This document shows, one piece after another, positions 8,010 through 16,819 of a DNA stretch of 64,000 nt. The position numbers were made by a program, and so were the translations under genes. The notes beneath the pieces were generated by a model. The model saw only the letters and a list, made by a program, of their open reading frames with translations, was not told where the DNA came from and made no database searches. The first letter of the stretch is position 1. Each line of letters starts with the position of its first letter. The DNA comes from Chitinimonas prasina. Its GTDB lineage: Bacteria; Pseudomonadota; Gammaproteobacteria; Burkholderiales; Chitinimonadaceae. The stretch is taken from positions 124,001 to 188,000 of the forward strand of contig NZ_BSOG01000003.1 of assembly GCF_030160395.1 (NCBI RefSeq), given 5' to 3'.

Positions 8010-9308
8010 TTAGTAGCGGAAGCGCCCGGCGACGGCGAAGTGGTCGGAAAGATCACGCAAGGACCAGACGGCGGGCGTGATGCTGCGGTAGACCGTGACC
8101 TCGTTCTCGCTGCGGCTGGGCTGGCGATGGCCGTTGGAGACCAGCACGTAGTCCAGGTATTCGCGCCCTGCGCTGGCCAGACTGTTGACGCTGGCGTCGT
8201 AGGTCCAGCTGTAGCCCTGGATGGCCGGCTGGTTGGCGCCGAGTAGGCCCAGCATCTGCTGGTAGTCGTCGGCGGTGGCGTAACGGTCTACGTTCAGATC
8301 GCCGGCGTAGAACAGGGCGTCGCTAGCGGGTGGCCGTTGCTGGTCGACGAACTGGCGCAGGGTGCTGAGCTGGGCCAGGCGTACGCTGCGTTCGGTTGCG
8401 CCGTTCCAGGCCTGGGTGTGGGTACCGGCAATATGGTAGGCCTTACCCTGTTTGATGATCTCGACCACCATGACGCCCTTGTTGGACAGGCAGTCGGTAC
8501 CTGAGCACTGGCTGTAGACCATTTGCCGTTCGCCAGCGATAGGCCAGCGGCTGACGATAAAGACTCCGCCATCCTCGTAGACATTGGCTTTATCCACGAC
8601 CTGGGTCTGGTAGGGGAATTCTGATCTTAAGGCGGCGCGGAGCTGGTCGCGGCAGCCGTTATCGAAGGCCTCGCTGAAGACGACGGCGTCGAAATTGCGG
8701 GTATGGGTGGGGACGTCGCTCCAGCGGTCGCAGATCTGCTTGGCGCCGATCACGCCCCAGATGTTCCAGCTCAGTATCTTGAACTCATTGCTGGCCGAGG
8801 CGGTTTCGACGGTGGCATCGGGCTGGATGACGTAGTGGAAGTCGTCGTAGCCGCCGGTGAACTGGGCGCGGTAGGACAGAGTAGCCTGCAGGCCGGCGAA
8901 GCGGGTGCGACCGTTGTGCAGCTCGCGGTCAGCATACCAGGGGTGGCTGAAATCGGCCGAGCGGGCTGCGGCCCAGATGCTGCTGCCGATGAATTTGCCT
9001 TGCAGGCGCTGCTGCAGCACCACGGCATGTGCGCCCTGGCGGACGGTGGTCTCGAAATAGAAGTTCTTGCCGCTGCTGATGCCTTGATCGCGGTTCATCC
9101 ACAGTATCTTGCGGGTGCCGTAGGCCGGTATGGTGGTTTCGTACTGGCCCCAGTGGCTGCCTTGCTGCAGGGCTTTGTCCCCCGTCTGCACCGTGCTGAG
9201 CGTGACCGGCTGGGCGGTATTGTTGCTGAGGTAAACGTAGCTTTCGGCACTGGCCAGTGAGGCCAGCAGGGTACAGGCTGCGATACGCAGCCAGGTGGTA
9301 ATGCGCAT
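8010..9308 (-). CDS. Secreted sphingomyelinase-C/DNase-I-superfamily phosphodiesterase
   Basis: A 432-aa exported protein. A Sec signal (to about residue 21) and a beta-rich N-terminal domain of roughly 150 residues precede an endonuclease/exonuclease/phosphatase domain: LSWNIWG (about 179-185), VFSEAFD with the metal-binding Glu near 213, GGVFIVSRWPI, AGTHTQAW (His near 297), AGDLNVDRY (Asp337, Asn339), LDYVLVS and the terminal LSDHF (Asp/His 422-423). This is the pattern of bacterial neutral sphingomyelinases/hemolysins that cleave sphingomyelin to ceramide and phosphocholine. GAGGAG precedes the ATG. The foldase-like gene follows directly. Substrate assignment is by family. Confidence 0.85.
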   Translation of the reverse strand: MRITTWLRIAACTLLASLASAESYVYLSNNTAQPVTLSTVQTGDKALQQGSHWGQYETTIPAYGTRKILWMNRDQGISSGKNFYFETTVRQGAHAVVLQQRLQGKFIGSSIWAAARSADFSHPWYADRELHNGRTRFAGLQATLSYRAQFTGGYDDFHYVIQPDATVETASASNEFKILSWNIWGVIGAKQICDRWSDVPTHTRNFDAVVFSEAFDNGCRDQLRAALRSEFPYQTQVVDKANVYEDGGVFIVSRWPIAGERQMVYSQCSGTDCLSNKGVMVVEIIKQGKAYHIAGTHTQAWNGATERSVRLAQLSTLRQFVDQQRPPASDALFYAGDLNVDRYATADDYQQMLGLLGANQPAIQGYSWTYDASVNSLASAGREYLDYVLVSNGHRQPSRSENEVTVYRSITPAVWSLRDLSDHFAVAGRFRY

Positions 9309-9449
9309 GATGCTTTATCTCCTCGAGTTGAGTACTGGTAGGCGATGCGACGTCTGCAGCAGGTCTATTTCTAGAACCGAGATATAAAATAAAACAGTGT
9401 TATTTAAGTATGACTAAGCTTGTGTTGCGTTTTTGAGGCGGCGATGTAG

Positions 9450-9523
9450 GAGCCTATTCAAAGTCCTTTCGCCGCGCGCCGGCCAGCGGGCCGCGACGCG
9501 GCGAAAGGAATTTGAACAGGCTC
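9450..9523. repeat. 74-bp miniature inverted-repeat element
   Basis: The ends GAGCCTATTCAAAG (from 9450) and TTTGAACAGGCTC (to 9523) are inverted repeats extending about 27 bp with two mismatches (through CCTTTCGCCGCG). The same termini bound the 266-bp element at 52677-52942. The flanks are TAG and TAA, so no exact target duplication is kept. It sits between the aminopeptidase gene's 3' end and the phosphodiesterase promoter. Confidence 0.75.
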
Positions 9524-9598
9524 TAATGGCTTACCCGTGCATCGCCGGGGGGCTGGCACTGCAGACAATGCAGGCCAGCGGGGCTAGGCGTGATGGCG

Positions 9599-11404
9599 CT
9601 AGACGGGCTCGGTGCTGCGCAGCAGCCATTGCTGTGCGGCACCGGTGACCAGCGGCAACAGCCGCTCGCGTACGGTGGCGTGGTACTGGTTGAGCCAGGC
9701 GCGTTCATCCTCCCGCAGCAGCGACAGCATCAGGCAGCGGCTGTCTATGGGGCATAGCGTCAGGGTTTCAAAGGCCAGGAATTCGCCGAACTCGGTCTCG
9801 CCCGCCGGGATGTTGTGCATCAGGTTCTCTATGCGCACACCCCACAGGCCGGCCCGGTAGATGCCGGGTTCGTTGGAGCTGATCATGCCGGCCAGCATGG
9901 CGGTATGGGGTTCGGGGGCGGTGTAGGGCGAGATGCTTTGTGGGCCTTCGTGCACATTGAGGAAGTAACCCACGCCGTGGCCGGTGCCGTGGCCGTAGTT
10001 GATGCCGGCGGCCCAGATGGGGGTGCGGGCCAGGGCATCGAGCATGGGGCTGCGGGTACCTGTGGGAAAGCGCGCCTGCGATAGCTGGATCACGCCCTTG
10101 AGTACCAGGGTGAAGTCCTGCCGCTGCTGGTCGGTGATCTCGCCGATGGCGATGGTGCGCGTGATGTCGGTGGTGCCGCCCAGATACTGGCCGCCCGAGT
10201 CGATCAATAGCAGGCCGTTGCCTTCGATGACCGCATGGCTTGCGGGCGTGGCGCAGTAGTGGGGCATGGCGCCGTTGCCGTTGAAGCCGGCAATGGTGGC
10301 GAAGCTCGCACTGACAAAGCCGGGGCGGCGGGCGCGGGCGGCGGTCAGGTGGGTGTCGATGTCCACCTCGGTCAGCCGCTGACCTTGCGCCAGGGCTGCC
10401 TCCAGCCAGGCGAAGAATTCACACAGGGCGGCGCCATCGTGGGCCATGGTCAGGCGCAGGTTGGCGACTTCGGCGGGGGATTTGACGGCCTTGGCCAGGG
10501 TGCTGGGGTTGATGGCTTCGATCCGCTTGACCCCGGCCGGCAGGGTATCGACCAGGCCGACGGTGACGCGGCGAGGGTCTAGCAAGATGCTGCTGCCGGA
10601 TGGCAGGGCGCGCAAGGCATGGGTCGCCTGGTTGTAGTCGGCCAGGGCGACACCATCGGCGGCCAGCCGTGCGGTCAGCGCAGCATCGACCTTGCCGGGT
10701 GCCAGGAACAGGGTGGCCTGGCTGGGGCTGAGCAGGGCATGGGCAACAAACACGGGGTTGAAGCTGACGTCGCTGCCGCGCAGATTGAACAGCCAGGCTA
10801 TGTCGTCCAGCGAGGAGATGAAATGCCAGTCGGCCCCTTGCTCGTGCATTTGGGCGCGGACCCATGCCAGCCGCTCGGCGCGGCTGAGATCGGCGTGGGG
10901 TGCCAGATGCTCGTATACCGGCGCGGCGGGCAGGCCGGGGCGATCCAGCCAGATGCTGGCGAGCAGGTCGATATCGGTACGCAAGGAGATGTCGCTGGCG
11001 CAGAGGGCAGTGTTGAGCGTGCGGCGCAGGCCCAGGCCCAGTACTTCGCCAGCCACGGCGACGCTGCTGCCTGGGGGCAAGTGCGCAGCCAGCCAGGGGA
11101 TATAGGCGGTGCTGGCGGCGGTATCAGTCTTCATCAAGGCGATGCCGCTGCCGGCCAGTTCGGCTTCGGCCTGCACCCAGTAGCGGCTGTCTACCCACAG
11201 ACCGGCAAAATCGGCGGTGACGATGAGGGTGCCGACCGAGCCCTGGAAGCCGCTGAGCCAGCGGCGGCCCTGCCAGCGGGTGGGCAGGTATTCGGACAGA
11301 TGAGGATCGGCCGAGGGCACGATACAGGCGTGCAGGCCGTTTGCCTGCATGGCTTGACGCAGGTTGGCAAGGTGCTGGGTGGCGGTGTGGAGCGGGGCGT
11401 TCAT
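9599..11404 (-). CDS. Aminopeptidase P family (Xaa-Pro aminopeptidase)
   Basis: A 601-aa cytosolic metallopeptidase of family M24B. It has two creatinase-N-like domains (N-terminal HLANLRQAMQANGLHACIVP and SADPHLSEYLP) and a pita-bread catalytic domain with the dinuclear metal ligands visible in LLIDSGGQYLGGTTDITRT (two Asp), HGTGHGVGYFLNVHEGP (His), SSNEPGIYR (Glu) and GVRIENL (Glu). It releases N-terminal residues before proline. The ~600-aa length fits the long, three-domain subgroup. It ends the same-strand series that includes the binding protein and hydroxyproline operon, consistent with feeding proline/hydroxyproline peptides into catabolism (inference). Confidence 0.95.
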   Translation of the reverse strand: MNAPLHTATQHLANLRQAMQANGLHACIVPSADPHLSEYLPTRWQGRRWLSGFQGSVGTLIVTADFAGLWVDSRYWVQAEAELAGSGIALMKTDTAASTAYIPWLAAHLPPGSSVAVAGEVLGLGLRRTLNTALCASDISLRTDIDLLASIWLDRPGLPAAPVYEHLAPHADLSRAERLAWVRAQMHEQGADWHFISSLDDIAWLFNLRGSDVSFNPVFVAHALLSPSQATLFLAPGKVDAALTARLAADGVALADYNQATHALRALPSGSSILLDPRRVTVGLVDTLPAGVKRIEAINPSTLAKAVKSPAEVANLRLTMAHDGAALCEFFAWLEAALAQGQRLTEVDIDTHLTAARARRPGFVSASFATIAGFNGNGAMPHYCATPASHAVIEGNGLLLIDSGGQYLGGTTDITRTIAIGEITDQQRQDFTLVLKGVIQLSQARFPTGTRSPMLDALARTPIWAAGINYGHGTGHGVGYFLNVHEGPQSISPYTAPEPHTAMLAGMISSNEPGIYRAGLWGVRIENLMHNIPAGETEFGEFLAFETLTLCPIDSRCLMLSLLREDERAWLNQYHATVRERLLPLVTGAAQQWLLRSTEPV

Positions 11405-11562
11405 CGGGGTCTCGCTAGAATAAAAAGGTGCGGCGGGCCTTGTGGACCCGCCGCAAGTCGGCGACCGCGCAGGGAGGGGTCAACCCTGCACGGTGGGCAA
11501 GACGCTACGGAGCGATAGCGGCCAGCCCGTGAGGATGCCGAAACGGGGTGGGCAGGTGAGGC

Positions 11563-12705
11563 TCAGCTGCCGCTGACGGTTTCCAGCACCGTCCACTTGC
11601 CTTTCTGGGCCTTGTAGACGGTGATGTCGCCAAACTTGAGATCGCCACGGGCGTCGTAGGCGATATTGGGCGAGCTGACGCCGGCATGGCGGGTCTTGGC
11701 CAGGAAGGGCAGGTAGCGGGCGGGGGCGGTGGAGTTGGCGGCCTTCATGGCCTTGAACATCACCATGGTGGCGTCGTAGGAATAGGGGGCGTAGAAATCG
11801 GCGGCGCCGAAGCGTGCCTTGACCCGTGCCACCAGCTCGGATGCGCCCGGTGTCTTCTCTACCGGCAGGCCAGCCAGCGAGGCGATGACGCCGTCGCCAG
11901 CGTCGCCCGTCAGCTTGAGGTAGTTGTCGGTGCGGGTCATTTCGCCGGAAATCAGCTGCGCCTTGATGCCCAGGCGACGCATCTGCAGGGTCAGCGGGGC
12001 GGACTGGGCATCGGCACCACCGTAGAAGATGGCCGCCGGCTGCTTGGCCTTGATATTGGTGAGGATGCTGGAGAAGTCGGTAGCCTTGTCGGTGGTGTAT
12101 TCGCGCTGTACCACCACGCCGCCGGCAGCCTTGGCGGCTTTCTCGAACTGGTCGGCCAGCCCTTGGCCATAGGCGGTGCGGTCATCGATGATGGCGATGG
12201 TCTTGAGCCCCAGCTTCTTGACGACAAAGCCGCCCATGACGCTGCCCTGCTGAGTGTCGCTGGTCATGGCGCGGAAGGTGGTCTTGAAGCCTTGGGCGGT
12301 GTAGGTCGGGGCGGTCGCCATGGCAATCTGCGGAATGCCGGCGTCGGCGTAAACCTTGGAGGCCGGGATGGAGGTGCCGGAGTTGAAGTGGCCGATGATG
12401 CCGCTGACCTTGGCATCGACGAAGCGCTGCGCCACGCTGGTGGCGGACTTGGGGTCGGCCTGATCGTCTTCGGTCATTAGCTCGAACTTCACCGGCGAGC
12501 CGCCGATGACGGGGGCTTGCTTGTTGATGTCTTCCAGCGCCAGCACGATGCCGGCCTTCATGTCGGCACCGTAGTGCGCTTGCGGGCCAGTGAGCGGGGC
12601 GGCGAAGCCCAGTTTGACCGTAGTGGGGCCGGCAGCGGCAACTGATGAGGCGAGCAGGGCGCTGGCCAGGATCAGGGCGCATTGCTTGGGTGCAGGGTGT
12701 GGCAT
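11563..12705 (-). CDS. Branched-chain amino-acid-type ABC transporter periplasmic binding protein
   Basis: A 380-aa LivJ/LivK-like binding protein. A signal peptide (ALILASALLASSVAAA) is followed by VKLGFAAPLTGPQAHYGADM, the ligand-site region SGIIGHFNSGTSIPASKVYA, AIIDDRTAYGQGLADQFEK and a hinge-type domain two (PYSYDATMVMFKAMKAANS). It captures a small amino acid or derivative for a five-component ABC importer. No permease or ATPase genes are adjacent, so it must share a transporter encoded elsewhere. Position between the aminopeptidase and the hydroxyproline operon suggests hydroxyproline or a related amino acid as ligand, but this is inference. Confidence 0.92.
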   Translation of the reverse strand: MPHPAPKQCALILASALLASSVAAAGPTTVKLGFAAPLTGPQAHYGADMKAGIVLALEDINKQAPVIGGSPVKFELMTEDDQADPKSATSVAQRFVDAKVSGIIGHFNSGTSIPASKVYADAGIPQIAMATAPTYTAQGFKTTFRAMTSDTQQGSVMGGFVVKKLGLKTIAIIDDRTAYGQGLADQFEKAAKAAGGVVVQREYTTDKATDFSSILTNIKAKQPAAIFYGGADAQSAPLTLQMRRLGIKAQLISGEMTRTDNYLKLTGDAGDGVIASLAGLPVEKTPGASELVARVKARFGAADFYAPYSYDATMVMFKAMKAANSTAPARYLPFLAKTRHAGVSSPNIAYDARGDLKFGDITVYKAQKGKWTVLETVSGS

Positions 12706-12842
12706 GTTGTCCTCTCTTCTTGGTGGTGTTGCTGCGTGGGCCGGCGAGCCGGCCCGCTGGCTTCCTCGGTATCTGCCGCGGTGCTGCCGCGCTTGTCGGG
12801 CTGGCTGGGCGGGCCAGCCCCTTTATGTTGGAGACGGGTGAC

Positions 12843-14435
12843 TCATCCCCCATCCCGGCGGTATTGGCCGTCCACCATGCGCATCAGGCCCAACGGATTG
12901 GCGGCTTGCAGGGCAGCAGGCAGCAGCTCATCAGGCCAGTTCTGGTAGCAGATTGGGCGGGCGAAGCGCAGCAGGGAGGCGGCACCGACCGAGGTGCTGC
13001 GGCTATCGGATGCGGCTGGGTAGGGGCCGCCATGCACCATGGCATGACAGACCTCGACCCCGGTGGGATAGCCGCCGAACAGCACGCGGCCCGCCTTGCT
13101 GGCCAACAGGGCTGGCAGGCCCGGCCAGGCGGCAAGCTCGGTCGTCTCGGCATGGAGTGTGGCGGTCAGTTGTCCATCCAGGCTGTGCAGCACCTGCATC
13201 AGTTCGGCCGGGTTGGCGCAGCGCACCAGCACGGTGACCGGGCCAAAGACCTCGTGGGTCAAGGCCGGCTGGGCCAGTACGCGATCCGCATCGGTCTCCA
13301 GCAGGGCGGGGCCGGTACGGTGGGGGCCTGGGGTATTGCACAGCAGTTGCACGACGCCTTCCTGGCGGGCCCGGGTGGCCAGCGCATCATGAAAGCTGGC
13401 GGCGATGGCGGCGCTGAGCATGGGGGCTGCCTGCACCTTGGCCAGTTGCAGGGTGAGGCGATCTCGCAGGCGCTGGTAGCCCTCGCCCTCCACCGCCAGG
13501 ACCAGGCCGGGACAGGTGCAGAACTGGCCGTTGCCCAGGGTGACCGAGGCGGCCAGGCCATCGGCGATGGACTCGGCATGGCGGCTGAGCGATTGGGGCA
13601 GGACGATCACCGGATTGCTGCTGCCCATTTCGGCATACACCGGTATGGGGTGCGGGCGGGCGGCGGCGGCATCCATCAGCGCCCGGCCGGCCCGCAGGGA
13701 GCCGGTGAAGCCGACTGCCTGTATGCCGGGGTGCTTGACCAGGGCCTGGCCGATGCTGATGCCGGCGTCGAACAGCAGCGAGAAGACGCCTTCGGGCAGA
13801 TCGAGCGCCCGGGCGGCTTCGATGATGGCCAGGCCAATCCGCTCGCTGGTAGCCGGATGGGCTGGGTGGGCCTTGACCACGACCGGGCAGCCGGCGGCCA
13901 GGGCCGAGGCGGTATCGCCACCGGCCACCGAGAAGGCCAGCGGGAAGTTGCTGGCGCCGAATACCGCGACTGGCCCCAAGGGCTGCAGCATGGAGCGCAG
14001 CTCGGGCCGGGGCTGCGGCAGGCGCTGGGCTTGTGCGCTGTCCAGCCGTGCATCGACCCAATCACCCTGCTCGGCCAGTTGGGCAAATAGCCGCAATTGA
14101 CCTGTGGTGCGTGCCAACTCGCCGCGCACCCGTGCCTCGGGCAGGCCGGTCTCCTGTGGCACCAGCTCGGCCAATTCATCGGCCAGTGCCTCCAGCCGCT
14201 CGGCGATGCCGCGCAGGAAGGCGCCATGCAGGCTACCGCCCAGGGCAGCGTAGGCAGGTGCGGCCTGCTGCGCCAGGGTCACCGCCCGGTCCAGTTCCGA
14301 GGGGTGAGCGGCGTGGAAGTGCTGGGGCAGCAGCTCGCCGGTGGCCGGGTTGCTGGCCTGAAAGCGGCTGTCGCTGGGGCTGCCGTGGTCGTAGCCGATC
14401 AGCGACAAGCCTTGTAGCAAGGGGGCGTTGCTCAT
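12843..14435 (-). CDS. Alpha-ketoglutarate semialdehyde dehydrogenase
   Basis: A 530-aa NAD(P)+-dependent aldehyde dehydrogenase that would convert 2,5-dioxopentanoate to 2-oxoglutarate, the last step of hydroxyproline breakdown. Visible elements: VAVFGASNFPLAFS (nucleotide site), Lys188 in VVVKAHPAHP, VGFTGSLRAGR, general base Glu269 in YAEMGSSNP, and nucleophile Cys306 in GNGQFCTCPG. The C-terminus holds GYPTGVEVCHAMVHGGPYP and DSRSTSVG, typical of this branch rather than generic ALDHs. Its ATG overlaps the upstream stop by 4 bp (14432-14435), so translation is coupled. Last gene of the operon; two GC-rich hairpins follow at about 12.74-12.83 kb. Confidence 0.93.
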   Translation of the reverse strand: MSNAPLLQGLSLIGYDHGSPSDSRFQASNPATGELLPQHFHAAHPSELDRAVTLAQQAAPAYAALGGSLHGAFLRGIAERLEALADELAELVPQETGLPEARVRGELARTTGQLRLFAQLAEQGDWVDARLDSAQAQRLPQPRPELRSMLQPLGPVAVFGASNFPLAFSVAGGDTASALAAGCPVVVKAHPAHPATSERIGLAIIEAARALDLPEGVFSLLFDAGISIGQALVKHPGIQAVGFTGSLRAGRALMDAAAARPHPIPVYAEMGSSNPVIVLPQSLSRHAESIADGLAASVTLGNGQFCTCPGLVLAVEGEGYQRLRDRLTLQLAKVQAAPMLSAAIAASFHDALATRARQEGVVQLLCNTPGPHRTGPALLETDADRVLAQPALTHEVFGPVTVLVRCANPAELMQVLHSLDGQLTATLHAETTELAAWPGLPALLASKAGRVLFGGYPTGVEVCHAMVHGGPYPAASDSRSTSVGAASLLRFARPICYQNWPDELLPAALQAANPLGLMRMVDGQYRRDGG

Positions 14436-15325
14436 AGGGCTGGGCGCGTGGCAAGCGCGTGCTGGATGATGGCTTCGGCTTCGGCCAACTCGGCGCCTTC
14501 CAGGGCCAGGCGCGGGCCGCGGACGCGGTGGTGGCAGACCCCCAGTTTTTCTTGCACCAGTTTGATCAGCTGTACGAACTTGGGCACGGTATCGAGCCGC
14601 AGCAAGGGCAGGAACCAAGCGTAAAGGCGGGCGGCTTCTTCGTAGCGGCCTGCGCGGGCCAGTTCGAACAGGCGCACCGATTCGGCCGGCAGGGCATCGA
14701 CCAGGCCGGCGATCCAGAACTGGGCACCGGCGGCAACACCTTCCACCAGGACATCATCGACACCCACGCCCAGGGCCAGGCGATCTCCGGCCAGTGCCTT
14801 GATGGCGGTGATGCGGCGGACGTCGGTGGAGGACTCCTTCACGGCCTTGACGTTGTCGAACTCGTTGGCCAGTTCGAGGATCTGCTCGGGCTTGAAGTCG
14901 GTCTTGTAGGCAACCGGGTTGTTGTAAATGATGCAGGGCAAGGGCGTGGCCTGGATGACGGCGGCCAGGTGAGCCTTCATCTCGCGCCAGTCGCTGCTGT
15001 AGACATAGGGTGGCAGCACCATCAGACCCTTGGCGCCATGGTGGGCTGCGGCCTTGGCCAGCTTGACGGCCTCGTGGGTGGAGAGGGCGGCGATGCCGGG
15101 GATGACGGGGATGTCGACGGCGCGGGCGCAGGTTTCGATCAGGGCGACCTTTTCGTCGAACTCCAGGGTGGCGCCTTCGCCCAGCGAACCACAGGGCACG
15201 ATGCCGCTGCAGCCATGGCCGGCCAGCCATTGGACGGTCTGGGTCAGGGCTTCGTGATCTACGCTCAGGTCGGCTGCGAACGGCGTGGTGATGGCAGGCA
15301 TGACGCCTTCGAAACGGATACTCAT
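14432..15325 (-). CDS. DapA-family deaminase (pyrroline-4-hydroxy-2-carboxylate deaminase)
   Basis: A 297-aa class I aldolase-like TIM barrel of the dihydrodipicolinate synthase family. Catalytic elements are VPCGSLGEGATLEF, Tyr134 in IIYNNPVAY and the Schiff-base Lys163 in VKAVKESSTD. In this operon the expected reaction is deamination/dehydration of 1-pyrroline-4-hydroxy-2-carboxylate to 2,5-dioxopentanoate. Four-base ATGA overlaps exist at both ends with its neighbours. Lysine biosynthesis is unlikely given the context. It corresponds in role to lhpC of Pseudomonas. Confidence 0.92.
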   Translation of the reverse strand: MSIRFEGVMPAITTPFAADLSVDHEALTQTVQWLAGHGCSGIVPCGSLGEGATLEFDEKVALIETCARAVDIPVIPGIAALSTHEAVKLAKAAAHHGAKGLMVLPPYVYSSDWREMKAHLAAVIQATPLPCIIYNNPVAYKTDFKPEQILELANEFDNVKAVKESSTDVRRITAIKALAGDRLALGVGVDDVLVEGVAAGAQFWIAGLVDALPAESVRLFELARAGRYEEAARLYAWFLPLLRLDTVPKFVQLIKLVQEKLGVCHHRVRGPRLALEGAELAEAEAIIQHALATRPAL

Positions 15326-16596
15326 GTGGGATTTGCCTTTGCTAGGGTAGGCTCAAGCAGGCTGCCGAGCCGGGTGGGGAGTAAGGGGGGGCGGTCGCCG
15401 CTGCCTTGCCAGCCATAGAGGGACTCGCAGGCAGCACCACAGATACGGCCCTGGCAGGCACCCATGCCGCAGCGGGTCTGCAGCTTGGCCTCGCGCCAGC
15501 TGTCGAACAGCTGCAGGCTGGCGTGGCTGACGTCCTCGCAGCGGCATACCAGGGTGTCGGGCTGGGCCAGTTGGGTGATGGCGGGTTGCAGGGCGAAGTG
15601 TTTGTCCAGCAGTGCGGCAAACGCTAGCTGCCGTTTGCGCCTTGGGGCCAGCGCCTGGGCGGCGGCGACGGCGCCGGTGGCGGCCAGCCCGGCAATGCGG
15701 CCTTCCAGCAGGGCTTTATCGACGCCACCGATGCCGGTGGCCTCGCCTACGGCATAGATGCCGGCTTGCGAGGTCTGCATCAGGGCATCGACTTCGGCGG
15801 CGCCCTGGCTGATCTGGCAGTGCAAGGCACGTAGCAGTTCGGTATTCGGCAGCAGGCCATAGCCCACGCCCAGCCAGTCGCACGGCAGGGTGAGGGTGCG
15901 GGCGCCCAGTTGCAGCTGCACTCCTTCCAGCCGGGTTTGGCCTAGCGCGGCCAGTACATGGCTGGCATGGTGATAGGGCACGCCGCCCAACTGCCAGGCC
16001 AACGAGGCGGCCTGGGCCAGCTTGGCCGGATAGGCCTTGAGGGCCCAGCCAAAGCGGGCCAGCTGCGACCAGGGTGCCTGCTCGGCAATCAGCAGCACCT
16101 GGGCACCGGCGGCGCGCAGGGTGGCTGCGCTGGCCAGCAGCAAGGGGCCGGTGCCGGCCAACACGATGTGCTGGTCGCGGACATCCAGCCCGCCCTTGAC
16201 CAGGGCTTGCAGCCCGCCTGCGCCCGTAACGCCTGGCAGTGTCCAGCCGGGGAAGGGCAACAGTCGTTCGCGGGCGCCGCTGGCGATGATGAGCTTGCCG
16301 TAGCGCAATACCTGGGCGCGGTGGGGGTCTTCCAGCAGCAACTGGCCGGGGGCGGGTATGGCTGCGACGCGGAAGCCGCTGAGCAGGCGCGCCTGGCTGT
16401 CGGCCAGCTGGCGGAAGGTGCTGCTGGCCGAGGCCGGCGCCTGGCTCGGGCCGCCACGCCAGATCTGCCCGCCAGGGCGTGGGTTGTCGTCCACCAGGGT
16501 GACGTGGGCGCCCTGGGCGCAGGCGGCGATGGCGGCAGCCATGCCGGCAGGACCGGCGCCGATGATGGCGATGTCGGTATGCAGCTCAGAGCTCAC
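15322..16596 (-). CDS. FAD/NAD(P)-binding dehydrogenase subunit with BFD-like [2Fe-2S] domain (D-hydroxyproline dehydrogenase)
   Basis: A 424-aa flavoprotein. The N-terminal dinucleotide fold IAIIGAGPAGMAAAIAA and PRPGGQIWRG, the second nucleotide site IVLAGTGPLLLASAAT and VDKALLEGRIAGLAATGAVA place it in the pyridine nucleotide-disulfide oxidoreductase group. The C-terminus has CRCEDV and CGMGACQGRICGAAC, a BFD-type [2Fe-2S] region. Such subunits form heteromeric dehydrogenases for D-hydroxyproline, with a small ferredoxin-like subunit and a DAAO-type subunit, both encoded next door. The start codon is GTG at 16596, overlapping the ferredoxin-like gene by 11 bp. Confidence 0.9.
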   Translation of the reverse strand: MSSELHTDIAIIGAGPAGMAAAIAACAQGAHVTLVDDNPRPGGQIWRGGPSQAPASASSTFRQLADSQARLLSGFRVAAIPAPGQLLLEDPHRAQVLRYGKLIIASGARERLLPFPGWTLPGVTGAGGLQALVKGGLDVRDQHIVLAGTGPLLLASAATLRAAGAQVLLIAEQAPWSQLARFGWALKAYPAKLAQAASLAWQLGGVPYHHASHVLAALGQTRLEGVQLQLGARTLTLPCDWLGVGYGLLPNTELLRALHCQISQGAAEVDALMQTSQAGIYAVGEATGIGGVDKALLEGRIAGLAATGAVAAAQALAPRRKRQLAFAALLDKHFALQPAITQLAQPDTLVCRCEDVSHASLQLFDSWREAKLQTRCGMGACQGRICGAACESLYGWQGSGDRPPLLPTRLGSLLEPTLAKANPT

Positions 16597-16819
16597 GCGC
16601 TACCTCCATGCCTTCGTATACCACCCGTTGGCAGGCACGCTGGTGCGGCTGACCATCGATGGTGACCCGGCATTCGAAGCACACGCCCATGCCGCACAGG
16701 GCGGCACGCGGCTGGCCACTGACCGAGCAGCGGCCGGGCAGGCCCGCCAGGGCGGCGGCCAGATTGCTGCCCAGGGTGGCAAGGTGGGCCTGGCCATCGA
16801 TAAACAGTTGCACCTTCAT
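16586..16819 (-). CDS. Small (2Fe-2S)-binding subunit of the hydroxyproline dehydrogenase
   Basis: A 77-aa ferredoxin-like protein, start ATG at 16819, overlapping the upstream gene's stop by 4 bp. It begins [16 protein letters not shown] and contains a plant-type cluster motif LCGMGVCFECRV with a fourth cysteine in HQRAC. Proteins of this size and motif are the gamma/electron-transfer subunits of heteromeric D-hydroxyproline or amino-acid dehydrogenases. Length and operon position support that role strongly. Confidence 0.9.
   Translation of the reverse strand: MKVQLFIDGQAHLATLGSNLAAALAGLPGRCSVSGQPRAALCGMGVCFECRVTIDGQPHQRACQRVVYEGMEVAREL

Noticed and set aside
7900-8056. 52-codon N-terminal extension of the foldase-like gene
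   Set aside because: It overlaps the phosphodiesterase's conserved C-terminal codons and would bury the membrane anchor away from the N-terminus.
12645-14090. A 481-codon plus-strand frame opposite the semialdehyde dehydrogenase
   Set aside because: It is the antisense shadow of a well-conserved gene; its Gly/Gln-rich translation has no family character.
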